DNA of 64,000 nt from Opisthorchis felineus (GCA_004794785.1 SJOL01006673.1:148221-212220), one strand, 5' to 3'. Shown: positions 52,001-60,089, numbered from the stretch's first letter. Program-made: numbers and translations. The notes: generated by a model not told the origin, from the letters alone.

Positions 52001-52865
52001 GTACTTCACCTTTGGTTGAGGCAGTAAAAGCTCTCCTCAGAAGGTCCAGTCTTCTCTCTGCGCTAGGAGTGGTTGGGCTCACGTCATAGATGGGGATTTG
52101 TGCGCTCGTTCTCAAGTCGCGTATAGTCATTGATCATACCCGTTCAGACATGCAACATACTGCCAGCCTGCCTGGGAGGGGTGGCTGAGCCCCGACAAAA
52201 TGTGTGGTGACAACAGTTATATGTCTAGCGTACTAGTGTTTGGTCACTAGCGAACGTGAAATGGAAAAGTGTATTTTTTTTAATCCACAATGATTCGTTG
52301 CATTCCAAAGGGCCTACAGCGAAACAGCGGGAAATGGCTACCTCAATATTCTGGGTCACCAGCTTGACCTGATAATCAAGGGCTATTTTTCAATTTTTCT
52401 AAACTAAGTTTATTCTGTGTAAGAAATGGTCTGTTTTGTCTACGTTATGATTCACTTAGAAGTTCGTGTTTCATAACAGTCATATGCACATTCGAATGAA
52501 TTGGTTCTGGTAACAGCTATGGCAGTAAGAGGCGAAAAACTACCATGAAAAACTAAGACAAAGCCAAACCTTATTTGACAGCTCAAGCTCCTGGCGACGT
52601 TGCAAAACACATGACCGGCGTGCTTCAGCACGCTGATGCATTTCTTCCAATTTGCGTCTCCGTTCCTCTTGTGCCTTTATGCGAGCTTGCTCGGCCTGCT
52701 TTTGCGATTCCACGTAGGCGGCGTACCTCTGCTGCTGTCTGAGTTCCTCTGCTGCACGCATTCGTTTCAGTCGCTCTTCTAACGATAAAGCACTCAGTGA
52801 AGGCGCGGTTGATGTTGCTGGTTGACCCTGTGAGTCACAGGTGCTTCCTGGTCGAGTAGAGTCTG
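21870..52865 (-). CDS. MAP7/ensconsin-family microtubule-associated protein, 5' end missing
   Basis: Nine exons join as 52865-52570, 51604-50959, 46612-46511, 43045-42809, 37762-37599, 37242-36893, 27103-26956, 24239-23838 and 22217-21870. All introns are GT-AG and all eight junction phases (0,1,1,1,0,2,0,0) agree, giving 896 codons plus a stop. The layout is that of MAP7: an N-terminal charged coiled coil (exon 1 into 2), a long Ser/Ala/Pro-rich basic linker, then the MAP7 domain across exons 6 to 8. That domain runs from [18 protein letters not shown] through an Ala/Glu/Arg helix to [19 protein letters not shown], close to the family's KRKKRLDEIMKRTRK signature. In characterised members the first coil binds the microtubule lattice and the second recruits kinesin-1. 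The start codon is not visible, since exon 1 is open back to a splice acceptor. Function is inferred from family; the exon chain is read from the sequence. Confidence 0.93.
22218..23837 (-). other. Intron (1.6 kb) with a G-run
   Basis: No transposon is recognisable. At 23535-23559 the plus strand has GGGG, nine Gs, and two further G blocks separated by single As. That could form a G-quadruplex on the template strand of the gene. Confidence 0.7.
23838..24239 (-). CDS. MAP7-like gene, eighth visible exon: end of MAP7 domain
   Basis: Preceded by CCTTATTTTCAG, it begins [19 protein letters not shown] and reaches [19 protein letters not shown] within 35 residues, the most diagnostic motif of the family. 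The remaining 95 or so residues are Ser/Pro-rich and then acidic. The donor is CAGCAG before GTGACA, phase 0. Confidence 0.95.
24240..26955 (-). other. Intron (2.7 kb)
   Basis: Three copies of CTGAATTAAC (24336-24345, 24349-24358, 24360-24369) lie about 100 bases from the next exon's acceptor. The stretch 26040-26430 is GT-rich and repeat-like but matches nothing I recognise. No other element is seen. Confidence 0.6.
26956..27103 (-). CDS. MAP7-like gene, seventh visible exon: MAP7-domain helix
   Basis: After TTTTTAACAG the exon encodes 49 residues of uninterrupted charged helix ([19 protein letters not shown], then [19 protein letters not shown]), ending AEKAK before GTAGGC. The Ala-Glu-Arg-Gln composition and lack of Pro or Gly fit the kinesin-binding coiled coil of MAP7 proteins. 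Confidence 0.93.
27470..28240 (-). pseudogene. LINE remnant, family 1: C-terminal region and 3' end
   Basis: Read on the minus strand, the post-RT segment [19 protein letters not shown] is followed by [19 protein letters not shown] and [19 protein letters not shown]. These are the conserved C-terminal landmarks of this LINE family, in several frames. The 3' end is marked by the plus-strand sequence TGGCCTATCACAGACATTCT (27584-27603), shared with the other copies. The tail, about 27475-27535, carries the GTTCAACACTGATG-like segment and CATCATC. It is inserted in the same orientation as the host gene. Confidence 0.88.
31980..32945 (+). pseudogene. LINE RT remnant, second family
   Basis: An unbroken 179-codon frame (32403-32942) contains the RT catalytic motif C as [16 protein letters not shown], where FADD is usual. 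It then has the motif D/E neighbourhood ([13 protein letters not shown]), the post-RT segment [18 protein letters not shown], and [19 protein letters not shown]. Sequence just upstream (32000-32330) reads with stops as earlier RT blocks ([13 protein letters not shown]). The frame has lost part of the region after [11 protein letters not shown], since the elements of this type I know have a longer stretch there. It lies antisense to the host gene. Confidence 0.85.
33100..33274 (-). mobile_element. tRNA-derived SINE, full length
   Basis: On the minus strand it starts GGCGAGATGACTCAAGTGG (A-box-like), then has CTGACC-GGAA-GGTCCG, the B-box variant GGTTCCAACC (33214-33223), and the body TGTAGGCTTGGGCAA. 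It ends GGGTGCTACAGCTGAACG, apart from substitutions. Two other full-length copies lie at 49271 and 57558. Confidence 0.92.
36893..37242 (-). CDS. MAP7-like gene, sixth visible exon: acidic stretch and start of MAP7 domain
   Basis: The exon starts after CCGATAG and ends CAGCG before GTATGT, phase 2. The first 90 or so residues are acidic and Thr/Pro-rich. Near the end, [19 protein letters not shown] matches the opening of the MAP7 domain (AEKRRLAREQREKEE in the vertebrate protein, from memory). The coil continues into the next exon across the 9.8-kb intron. Confidence 0.93.
37243..37598 (-). other. Short intron (356 bp)
   Basis: It joins the fifth and sixth visible exons in phase 0. No inserted element is seen. 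Confidence 0.85.
37599..37762 (-). CDS. MAP7-like gene, fifth visible exon (basic linker)
   Basis: The acceptor is CTTTTTTTAG and the donor is GAG before GTACGG. The 164 bases give [18 protein letters not shown] and later [19 protein letters not shown], a Lys/Arg/Pro-rich stretch with a likely phosphorylation motif RSVSP. It joins the next exon in phase 0 across a 356-bp intron, the shortest in the gene. Confidence 0.9.
39100..39900 (-). pseudogene. LINE RT remnant, family 1
   Basis: The minus strand reads [12 protein letters not shown], a pre-RT marker, near 39860, then with frameshifts [22 protein letters not shown] motif A follows as [15 protein letters not shown] with its Asp, then [16 protein letters not shown] and a motif C position reading [10 protein letters not shown] where YADD is expected. 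The first catalytic Asp of motif C is therefore Asn-Ala-Asp-Asn context and the enzyme is dead. The fragment at 60690-60912 shares [14 protein letters not shown] with it, so they belong to one family. Confidence 0.9.
40245..40310 (-). repeat. LINE 3' tail remnant
   Basis: The plus strand shows CTTCATCATCAGCATCGACA, then AACATCAGTGTTCAAAACTG. This is the reverse complement of the tail (GTTGAACACTGATGTGCTGT plus GATGAT units) found at the 3' ends of the family 1 LINEs at 54.5, 56.1 and 60.1 kb. Confidence 0.8.
42008..42057 (+). ncRNA. Type I hammerhead ribozyme, core mutated
   Basis: Core CTGATGAG (42017-42024) is followed by a perfect stem II, CTC and GAG around loop TGATAC (42025-42036). The second core block reads CGGAAT where CGAAAC is needed, then CGA loop, GTC (42046-42048, the expected cleavage triplet) and CAGCGC. 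The stem I 5' side (TTGTATTA) differs from the 16.76-kb copy by C to T and G to A changes, so pairing is mostly lost. Damage is complementary to that in the other copy, and together they define an intact ancestral ribozyme. It sits antisense in an intron of the MAP7-like gene. Confidence 0.75.
42809..43045 (-). CDS. MAP7-like gene, fourth visible exon (Ser-rich linker)
   Basis: The exon begins after TTTATTCAG and ends CCAG before GTAATT, phase 1 at both ends. It encodes 79 residues dominated by Ser, with basic Lys/Arg clusters ([18 protein letters not shown], then SATSKKPPG). Such Ser-Arg-Lys linkers add electrostatic microtubule binding and phosphorylation sites in MAP7 proteins, an inference here. 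Confidence 0.88.
43046..46510 (-). other. Intron (3.5 kb) with foldback element
   Basis: Apart from the foldback element at 44668-44895 there is nothing I recognise. Short frames at 45904-46171 and 43670-43861 show no domain. Confidence 0.65.
44668..44895. repeat. Foldback (inverted-repeat) element
   Basis: A left arm of about 90 bp (44668-44757) and a right arm (44806-44895) are imperfect reverse complements around a 48-bp loop. The innermost 20 bases of each arm (CTCATGTTTCAGTTGG side) pair perfectly, and outer parts carry scattered mismatches and small indels. There is no coding capacity. A half copy at 16371-16460 proves dispersal. It resembles a MITE or foldback transposon; I could not fix a target duplication. 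Confidence 0.82.
46511..46612 (-). CDS. MAP7-like gene, third visible exon (linker)
   Basis: A 102-base exon lies between TTTTAACAG and a consensus donor GTAAGT, in phase 1 at both ends. It encodes a basic, Pro and Gln-rich stretch ([19 protein letters not shown], then [13 protein letters not shown]). The sequence has no known fold and suits the disordered basic linker of the family. Confidence 0.85.
48961..49020. repeat. (TA)n microsatellite ending in an N
   Basis: Sixty bases of pure TA repeat, with an unknown base at 49021. The true length is probably unresolved in the assembly. Confidence 0.95.
49271..49468 (+). mobile_element. tRNA-derived SINE, full length
   Basis: It starts GCCCGAGATAGCTCAATGAT (A-box-like) and has a perfect B box GGTTCGAACC (49323-49332). 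The tRNA-like part closes with GCATCTCG, which pairs with the opening CGAGAT as an acceptor stem would. The body TAGGCTTGGGCAACC and the end GTTACAGCTGAACG with an ATT-rich tail follow. It is antisense to the gene. Confidence 0.93.
50959..51604 (-). CDS. MAP7-like gene, second visible exon
   Basis: The acceptor is CCCACAG and the first residues, [16 protein letters not shown], complete the coil from the previous exon in phase 0. The rest is a low-complexity Ser, Ala and Arg-rich linker with basic patches, ending in an acidic SEDE. I place the donor at GAAG before GTTTGT (50958-50957) because its phase 1 fits the next exon and its form matches the previous donor. The frame stays open for about 100 more codons, so this boundary is the least secure of the internal ones. 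Confidence 0.82.
51605..52569 (-). other. Intron (965 bp)
   Basis: It joins the first and second visible exons in phase 0. The segment 52010-52200 is GC-richer than its surroundings but matches nothing I know. Confidence 0.8.
52570..52865 (-). CDS. MAP7-like gene, first visible exon: microtubule-binding coiled coil
   Basis: The exon follows TTCTAG and ends AAG before GTTTGG. It opens with two bases of a split codon, so at least one coding exon lies upstream. After a Ser/Thr/Pro-rich lead, [19 protein letters not shown] begins a charged helix, continuing with [19 protein letters not shown] and [15 protein letters not shown]. This resembles the ensconsin microtubule-binding coil. An in-frame ATG at 52761 lies inside the helix and is unlikely to be the start. 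An in-frame TAG sits in the acceptor itself, so the frame cannot extend genomically. Confidence 0.92.
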
Positions 52866-53780
52866 CTAGAACACAAAGTTCATAAAGAGGCAGTTGGAAA
52901 ATGAATGGGAGTGAAATTGGGGAACAAGCACAACATATTGAGGGATATGTTGGTGAAATGTGGAAGTGACGAGCGTACTACATTCACAATTGGTGAAAGA
53001 TCCTGTTGGTGAAACTGCTAAATTGCAGCAACAATAAAAAGACGGGTTAGAGGATCACTCCAAAGGGCGTGTCAGAAGCAACAAAAAATTAATGAAGTGG
53101 GATAAAACCTGAAGAACTCTGGATCACAGACTTTGAGATGACATGATCTCACTTGAGCCGGATCATTCATTCTAAAGTGGTAGACAACGATTAAAGAAGT
53201 ACTGTCCAGAATGAACTTATGGTCAATTTGAACAAACAGCAACATATGGCTGTCGAGGTATCATCACTATGGAGAAACTCTACAACTGATTCCAACGCTG
53301 ATTAGTGCACACCTAATATGAGAACTTTGGTGTTCTGCCGGCCGGATATTTCCAGTATCCATCAGATCCGTAGAATCCTGCTGAGGGAAGTGATGGTGAA
53401 GAGATCTAGAGGTCACCGTGACCGAACCCGAAATGAATACAGAAACGACTGCATCCGCGACCAAACTCTGTGGACCGCAAGAAGCTCTATAAACCGGCTA
53501 ACTCTGGAACTGTTTCGAATCTTGTTTTCTATTTGTATTAGGCCTATATAATGGTATGGACAACTGGATGTGTCGCTGATCAGAGTACTTTTGGAGTGGA
53601 TTAAGAGATCGGGCCGAAGCAGTGTCAGACATTAGAAAAGTTGAATGTATGAACCATAGGAGAAAACAACCCCTTCTCACTTAACCATCATCCACTTCGG
53701 GATTTACTGTCACATGGAGAATCCTACGCACTGGTCCGAAACCCGGATTCCACGGGTTTAATGGGTCTCTGCAGAATAAA
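52866..53780. other. Upstream part of the MAP7-like gene, no exon found
   Basis: The exon preceding 52865 must end with one base of a split codon. No clear candidate is seen here or among the repeats further right, so the 5' exons probably lie outside the window. Confidence 0.5.
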
Positions 53781-54595
53781 TGAGCCTTGTCTATGGGTCG
53801 TCGTGCCCCGGGATCTCACCGCAAGGTCAAGCTAAGACTACTTCTCAGTACTACAGAGGGCGGCTATATGGTAACACGTACTACTTTTCAACCACAGAAG
53901 ACTGCAGCTGAGCATTCGAGTCGTTCTGTGGGCTGTTTTATTGTATGGCTGTCGGACTTGGCCTGTTCGGGCAGCAGAACTGACACGTCTTCAGTTGTTA
54001 GACAATCGTTGTCTTAGGACCATAGCTCGTGTGGGTTGGTGTCAGCGACTCCGTAACGAAATTATTAGAAAGCGAATTCCCGGTTTTGAAACAATAACTT
54101 CCATTGAAGAATGTGTCCAGCACCAGAAGCTGTGTCGGTTAGGTCATGTATTGCGTATACCGAACCATCGTTTGCCGAAGAAAGTGTCGTTTTATGTGCT
54201 CAATTCAGAATGGTAAAAGCAGAGAGGTGGCCAACCCTTGAGCTGGCAGAGGGGTCTGGAAGAGATTACAAAACGTTTGGGTGCTGTCGGTGCTACTCGC
54301 CTTCCAGGATGGGCACCGCGTGATCCCCATTGCGTCCGGTTGGAGGCGCTACAAAATATGGCTGCTAGTCGATGTCAACGGCGTTCTTGTTGTCAATTCC
54401 TATCCCGATTGCCTGAATGAGTGTCTGGAGGTGTAGACACCTCCGAATGATTGTGGTAAACCAGCACTAAGTACCCTGCTTTCTCTTCACAACATGACTT
54501 TCAAATAAATCATGGTTGTACGGCAGTGAAGCATCAGTATTGAACGCTGATGTCGTGCTGTCCACGATGATGATGATTCTGCTTTTAACAGCGGA
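53780..54595 (+). pseudogene. LINE remnant, family 1: C-terminal region, near intact
   Basis: One frame runs from LYGCRTWPVRAAELTRLQLL near 53940 through CLRTIARVGWC, CRLGHVLRIPNHRLPKK, GGQPLSWQRGLEEITKRLG and RLPGWAPRDPH, to CCQFLSRLPE and a stop at about 54420, broken only by a TAA at 54214. After that come the shared 3' end (AGGTGTAGACACCTCCGAAT) and the tail with ATGATGATG at about 54565. It is the best-preserved family 1 C-terminus in the window. Confidence 0.9.
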
Positions 54596-55159
54596 TAACT
54601 TAGGTCGGGTTGCAGCCGAAACCGAGCAAGATTTAAATTGTGAACTCACAAAATATCCATGGTCGCGGACAACTGGACACTGACAACCTTGTTGCAATAT
54701 GATCCTGAAGGGGAAACGGTACACTGGAAAAAACTGATTACATGTAGACTGAATGGGAGGTTATCTGCCTTCAAATGGATTTATCCCATTGCTGACTGAC
54801 TAACTATGCTGCTTTGCGACTAGCTTCAGTAGCAGTCTCGATTCAGTTATTCGTTTGCAAACCATGCGCCAGGAGTACGTTGGCTTCAGCTGCCATAACT
54901 TCGTGGACCGAAAATGGAAGAACCGCGAATGAAAACCAAGGCATCAGGATAGATGGTCCACTCAGTTAATTGATGTTGGCTTGTTTGGGTTACCTGATCA
55001 AACTGGAAACCGGGCAGCTACGCACTAAGGGAGATGTCATTGATGCAATGGCGTCACTTGGTGAATAAGCCACATCTACACGTGTTCTTCACCAGTATTG
55101 TGTGAAGTCCCAAGGTTACCATTCAGGGGTGTGGTAGATGTCAACCTGAATGAGTTTAC

Positions 55160-55515
55160 TAGTAAGGGTTCCCATACTTCGTTGCCACGTCATAGTGTCC
55201 GCCTTTCAGCCCTTTTCCCTCTGTATCGGGCTGAAAGAAAAGAGCTCTGCGAGGTATACAGTTCTGTGATAGATGAAGTACGTGTCCCAAACTGTGTAAC
55301 CCATGGAATTCGGTTGACTTGTCCAATATAGAAGTCACCGCTTTCCTAAACCATCTAGTGCGCGTCATTGGTAGTACGACGTTCTCACCAGACCCCAGCT
55401 ACACCTCGGAGACATTGATGGTCAAACATTGAAATTTTTTTTCGTGCATAGGCCACGTCTCTCATCCATAAAGTAGTATGGACTACGGAACCGCAGCGTA
55501 TAATCAGTCCCACAA
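55160..55515 (-). pseudogene. LINE remnant, family 1: C-terminal piece
   Basis: The minus strand reads with frameshifts as ISMFDHQCLRGVAGVWWE and, nearer 55300, GHVLHLSQNCIPRRALFFQ. These match the post-RT landmarks of the family. It meets the next fragment head to head near 55515. Confidence 0.75.
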
Positions 55516-55519
55516 GTTG

Positions 55520-56143
55520 TGAGACGTACCTGAGAGGAGCGGTACTGAGACGTCTTCAGTCCTTCGATCAGCGTTGTCCCAGAAACATCGTTCGTGTAGA
55601 GTGGTACCAACGAATCCTCGACCAGACAATTCGAAATCTGGTGTCCGGTTGTACAAGGAATTCAATCGAAGAATCTATCCAATACGGGAACCTGTGGCGG
55701 TTTGGCCACGTGTTAAGTATAACAAATCATCGTTTGTCGACTAGATTGCTGTCTTCGGTTGTCAATTAAGAATGGCGCAAACAGAGATGGTTGGCCTTTG
55801 ATCTGACAGAGGGGTATTGAAGCGACCACAAAAAGGCTGGGTAGTTACGGTGAGACTCGACCTCCAGGATGGGGACCGCGTGATCCGCGCATGGTTGAAG
55901 CCACTGCAAGATATGGCTGCTAGTCGATGTCCGTGGTGTTCTTGTTGTCAACTTCCATCCATATTGTCTGAATGGGGGTTTGGAAGTGTAGGCACCTCGG
56001 AATGATTGCACCATGCTAGCAATGAGTCCCATAACCATTACTTTTATCCTTTTCTCCACAATGAGGTTTTCGAGTAAATTTCGGTTGTGCGTCATAGAAG
56101 CATCAGTGTTGAACATTGACGCGCTGTCGACGATGATAATATG
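55520..56143 (+). pseudogene. LINE remnant, family 1: C-terminal region and tail
   Basis: Landmarks in order: LRRLQSFDQRCPRNIVRVEW, SIEESIQYGNLWRFGHVLS, NHRLSTRL, then in other frames WRKQRWLAFDLTEG and DMAASRC-like sequence. The 3' end is GTAGGCACCTCGGAATGATT, followed by a tail with AACATTGACGC and GATGATAAT. Multiple stops and shifts make it non-functional. Confidence 0.85.
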
Positions 56144-56149
56144 CCAGGA

Positions 56150-57495
56150 CAAACGAACTAAAGCCACACCGGTGTCATAGGTGTCGAAGTTAGGCAAAAA
56201 TACCCCGCCTTTCCTATCTGAGAAATGACTGGTTTTCGACCAGTCTACCAGGACTTATACAGCTATCCAGGTAAATGAATTTATCTGCCACGTCAATTGG
56301 CCAGTCAGTTAGCACGCTCTGATCCAGGTTTCTGGTAACATTTGTACTTTGCAGGTGTGAACCGAACGTCAACTTTTGAGGTAGAATCATTTGGATTCTT
56401 TAAGACGAAGGAGGATCTGAGCCGAAAAGAGCACTATCGTATCCATACTCAGCGTTTGAGGGAACACTCCGGGAGGATTTCGACCGCCGAGGTGTTAGTA
56501 GGCAGGAAAGCTTCAAGCTGTATATCGACAACAAAACTGGGGAGTGGCTGGAGAAGACAACCTTGTCTTATATCAATGGACGTGGTGAATTTACGCGAAA
56601 GTCTCCCATAGGTCCGCAACAGCCTACAGAAGCTGAAATATCGCGAATTTGATGGATGCAAACTTATAGGGGACGTGTTGGGTTGCTAGGCGCCAACAAA
56701 GTTCTGACAGCAACAAGAGCTATTGACCTCGGCATAAGAGTGTGATCATGAGAGAGAGTTGACACACGAACCACAGCAATGGCATGACCAGAATTGAGTA
56801 GCATACCCCAGAAGAAACAGACACTTAATTGGAGCCCACCTCCATAACTGGTGGCCACCCGATCCAACCGAGTTCACGATTGATTCGCAATCGGTGACCT
56901 GCGAGTAACAAAGTCTGAAAGCTTATGCTCAAAGTGTAGCGTTCGGTTCATTATGTAGTTGAGGCAATTTTTCTGTGCCATATTTTTCTACGCACTTATT
57001 TCCAGTAGTAGGATTAGACGTGGACCTGCTTACCTAGGGTCCGCGTCATCACGCGTCGATCAATCAAGCAATCGATACTACAGAAACTCCGCATTTGCTA
57101 GGAACACGTCACAACTGAAGGAGTCACCGTCCACTGCCTGACGTTGAGCATCGACTCTGACTATGTTACCCAACTGTGCTCCTGCCAGAAACAGTCATTC
57201 AACTTTGGTGCTCACATCACCAGCCAGGATGACTGTCTGTCCTCTTTGCTGACCGAAGCGGTCACGACAGATTCCGATAGGATTGATCTTCCTTAGCCTC
57301 GTAACATCATCCTGTCGGGGGGAATGTCGACATCCCGTTGCGCTGACCCTAACGAAGCTAGACGGTAATGTAGCGGCACCATTTATTGGAACCCTATTCA
57401 GTAAAGCGCTTTCAGCTCTGGAGCTGAATAAAATCTCTAGCAAGAGCCACTTCGACAGGATCACCAGGTACAGGGGAATAGAAGTGCACAATACT
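56150..57495 (-). pseudogene. LINE remnant, family 1: endonuclease and post-RT pieces
   Basis: From the right, the minus strand reads GQQRGQTVILAGDVSTKVE, where GDMNAQVG is the usual apurinic-type endonuclease motif. Then come FLANAEF and DRVATSYGGGLQLSVCFFWG with NSGHAIAVVRV, corresponding to the endonuclease's DHIAISHRWRG and DSDHALV blocks; the Asp of SDH is Gly here. Near 56290 FIYLDSCISPGGLVE, the post-RT marker, appears. The RT itself is missing between them, so this is an internally deleted copy. Confidence 0.78.
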
Positions 57496-57557
57496 TGAGC
57501 TCGTCCGGAGAGGTTTTAGAAGCATGGCCTAGCTGCCATCTTGTATACGTATCTTGG

Positions 57558-57755
57558 GCGTCGAGATAGTTCAGTGGTTAAGGTGCAAGCTTACGAACCG
57601 GAAGGTTCGTGGTTCGAACCTGACCTATACATCTCGATTGCTCCTGTCTAGGCTTGGGCAACCTGGCAGGATCCCCGCCCTCGTGCCTCCTCCCGTTGGC
57701 ATGGCAGCTAGGCACCGAAAGGGTGCTACAGCTGAATGATTATTATTATTTATTT
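57558..57755 (+). mobile_element. tRNA-derived SINE, full length
   Basis: The best-preserved copy. It opens GTCGAGATAGTTCAGTGGTT, has a perfect 7-bp hairpin ACGAACC-GGAA-GGTTCGT, and the B box GGTTCGAACC (57611-57620). The acceptor-like stem closes at ATCTCGA. The body TAGGCTTGGGCAACCTGG ends GCTACAGCTGAATG with an ATT-rich tail. Confidence 0.95.
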
Positions 57756-58289
57756 GTATCTTGTGGACACGACATACATCGAAAGAAATCAGACGCAGTT
57801 TCAGGGCGGGATGCCTGTTGACCAAGTTGACAGCGTCCGGCTATTGAAGGTTGCAACATGGTTCCGATCTTTTAAGACTATTAGTAGGGAATTTTGGTTT
57901 ATTTCACTGACTGGCAGCTTAGGTATGTAACAAAGGTTAGGTGACTAACAGATGAGTGGACTGAAGTGGAATAGTTCAACGGTGGGGAGGAGGTGCGGTT
58001 GTGATTCCGTTCCGTTCCGTTAACGAAGAGCCGTAAGGAAGAGTACACCTTTGGCTAGAGACGTCGGGGATGGATTTTTGTGTCGCGCCCCATCTTGAGT
58101 CTTTGACTCAAAAGTCTGACTCGAAAGATAGGGAGTAGTAGAGCTATTTGGCAGATCACATCCGGAGTCAACGACTCAATAGCGTGGCCCGGTCGGCAAA
58201 ATGCAGATTACATAGGCTGAGATCATTATCACCACAGACAATACATAAGCACTGGAAACTGGGGCTTAACGGGCATAAACCCTGAAGGA
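57756..58289. other. Stretch with no recognised feature
   Basis: It contains the short palindrome GAGTC-TTT-GACTC near 58099 and a triple TTCCG near 58003. No gene or repeat family is recognisable. Confidence 0.5.
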
Positions 58290-58758
58290 AGAAGCACCTA
58301 GCAAAAGAAAAGTGAGTGGCGACTAATTGCAAAAACCATTCGTTGTCCACCTCGCGGTTTGCGCCATCTTGAAGGAGGCACGGAGAACAACACTCGTCTG
58401 GGGAGACGGTGTTCCGACAAACGTAGCACATGACTGAGCCACCGCAGTTGATGGTGCTGGATGTTTTCCGCGATTAAAACACCTGTTGTATAAGCAAATA
58501 CCTGTTTGCTACTTACCACGCTAAAAATTCATTGGCGCCATCCAACACCAGCAACACTTGAGGCATCAATGGTCAAAAACCTGAAGATGCCTCACATCAT
58601 TTGTTCGCAAGGGCCACGTTTCGCAACCATACAACAACACAGCCCTCACTGTAGCCTGGTACACGCGACCCTTGAGACCCAGTGTTATGCCTTTATGACG
58701 CCACAAATGACGCAAATTAGCAAACGTTATTCAGGCCTTTTAGACTCGGGCACTGACT
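58290..58758 (-). pseudogene. LINE remnant, family 1: C-terminal piece
   Basis: Minus-strand landmarks are LNNVC near 58740, then [20 protein letters not shown] and RRVLFSVPPSRWRKPRGGQ between about 58340 and 58460. It aligns closely with the copy at 27.7-28.2 kb, suggesting one subfamily distinct from that at 54 kb. Confidence 0.85.
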
Positions 58759-59162
58759 TTAAACGAGACCGCCAGCGCATTACTCAATACGGTCGTAATA
58801 ATATTAAAGCCAATGAATCGGATGCTGCTCAGAAGGGACATCTGTGCGCAGCTGAATCACGAGTCAGACAGTTATGTCTTACTCGGGCCAAACCAGCCCC
58901 CTTAAACTAAGTGGGCCAGTGTGTTGAGTAACTGGCTCCTTGAAGTCCCTCAAGAAAATCGTAACAATCGGTCTCACGGTCTAGAATTTGAATACGAAGC
59001 TGAGAGAATGATCCTCGGATGAAACTGTCGCAGCTTTAACCACTGTACGACAATTACGCGGTTTTTAAGGCTGATGATGATCCCTGAACAAAACCCTACG
59101 ACCTTCCACCACTTCACGGGTCAGAGTTTTGAGCCAAAGGCTCGGGGTGGAGTACTTCAACC

Positions 59163-59265
59163 TACCTAGGTCTGGGCGATCTGGCAGTACCCCAGCCCAC
59201 GTACAACCATGACACTTACGTACGGCAGTGAAGCATCAGCGTCAACACCGATATTGCTATCTCCG
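59163..59265 (+). repeat. SINE body fused to a LINE-type tail
   Basis: CTAGGTCTGGGCGATCTGGC and AGTACCCCAGCCC match the SINE body. The sequence then switches to ACAACCATGACACTTACGTA and a segment like the LINE tail (GGCAGTGAAGCATCAGCGTC), ending in GATGATGATGAC. The same chimera is at 62771-62890 in the second unit. Confidence 0.6.
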
Positions 59266-59892
59266 ATGATGATGATGACGACTTCAACCGAACCCCATTC
59301 TTCGGCCTGGACAAGTATGACTGGTCGTTGCAGCTCTACGCTCACCGGGGCTCGCCCAAGCCCCTTCCCCACCCGTCGAATGACGCATTGTAGTTAATAT
59401 ATCCCCCTCAACCATTATTCCGAGTGATTCCCTCAAACGGCTCTTTAGTAACCCCGACCATTAGAACAGTTGACGGTGTATCGCTTTCCGGGTGCGCCGC
59501 GATACTGCACTGCTGATAACAGACAATGGAGTCTGTTGGGAACTTGTTACGCGGTGCGCCTTCAGCGCCACCCGGGTTCTGCTTCAAGGGGCGCCTTTAA
59601 CCTTTGAACATCCAAGTGAGACCTACAAGGCAGAATTAGGTGAACATCCGTTGAACAAGACATTTGTCTCGGCCATTCGATCCATAGTTGACCTCTTCCA
59701 CCGAATCCGCCGTTTCTACGAGCTCCGGTCGCAGGTTTGAAATCGGGGTCTAGCAGAGCCATCTGGGCGGGAAACTAATAGCTTGTCTGACCGGCTGTAA
59801 CGCGGAACACCCAACTTGGTTTTGCCCTGGTGGGAACATCCGTCACAAGAAGACAATGAGCGGGACTTCCACAACGGCTGGACGACGCTGGG

Positions 59893-59999
59893 AAAAAAAA
59901 CCGTTCAGCTGTAGCACCCTTTCGGTGCCTAGCTGCCATGCCACCCGAAGGAAGCACGAGGGCTGGGATACTGCCAGGTTGCCCAGGCCTAGACAGGGA
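59893..59999 (-). mobile_element. 5'-truncated SINE, inserted after the duplication
   Basis: The segment is the 3' half of the SINE on the minus strand, with the A-rich end on the left. The other unit has the empty site GCTGGGAAGTGG at 63490-63501. GGGAA flanks both sides of the insert, consistent with a 5-bp target duplication. Confidence 0.9.
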
Positions 60000-60089
60000 A
60001 GTGGTATATGGACTGCACGAGCTCAAGTGCGTACATTTGTGGGCCAAAGAGCAGAAAACCGATTTTCACGGATAGGTGTAGTAGCGCGT

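Noticed and set aside
57558..57635. tRNA gene candidate with a perfect B box
   Set aside because: The anticodon arm is abnormal, and the unit continues into a body and tail shared with four other copies, so it is a SINE head.
59166..59372. Minus-strand frame with an isoleucine run
   Set aside because: The run is a translation of the GATGAT microsatellite at the end of a LINE tail.
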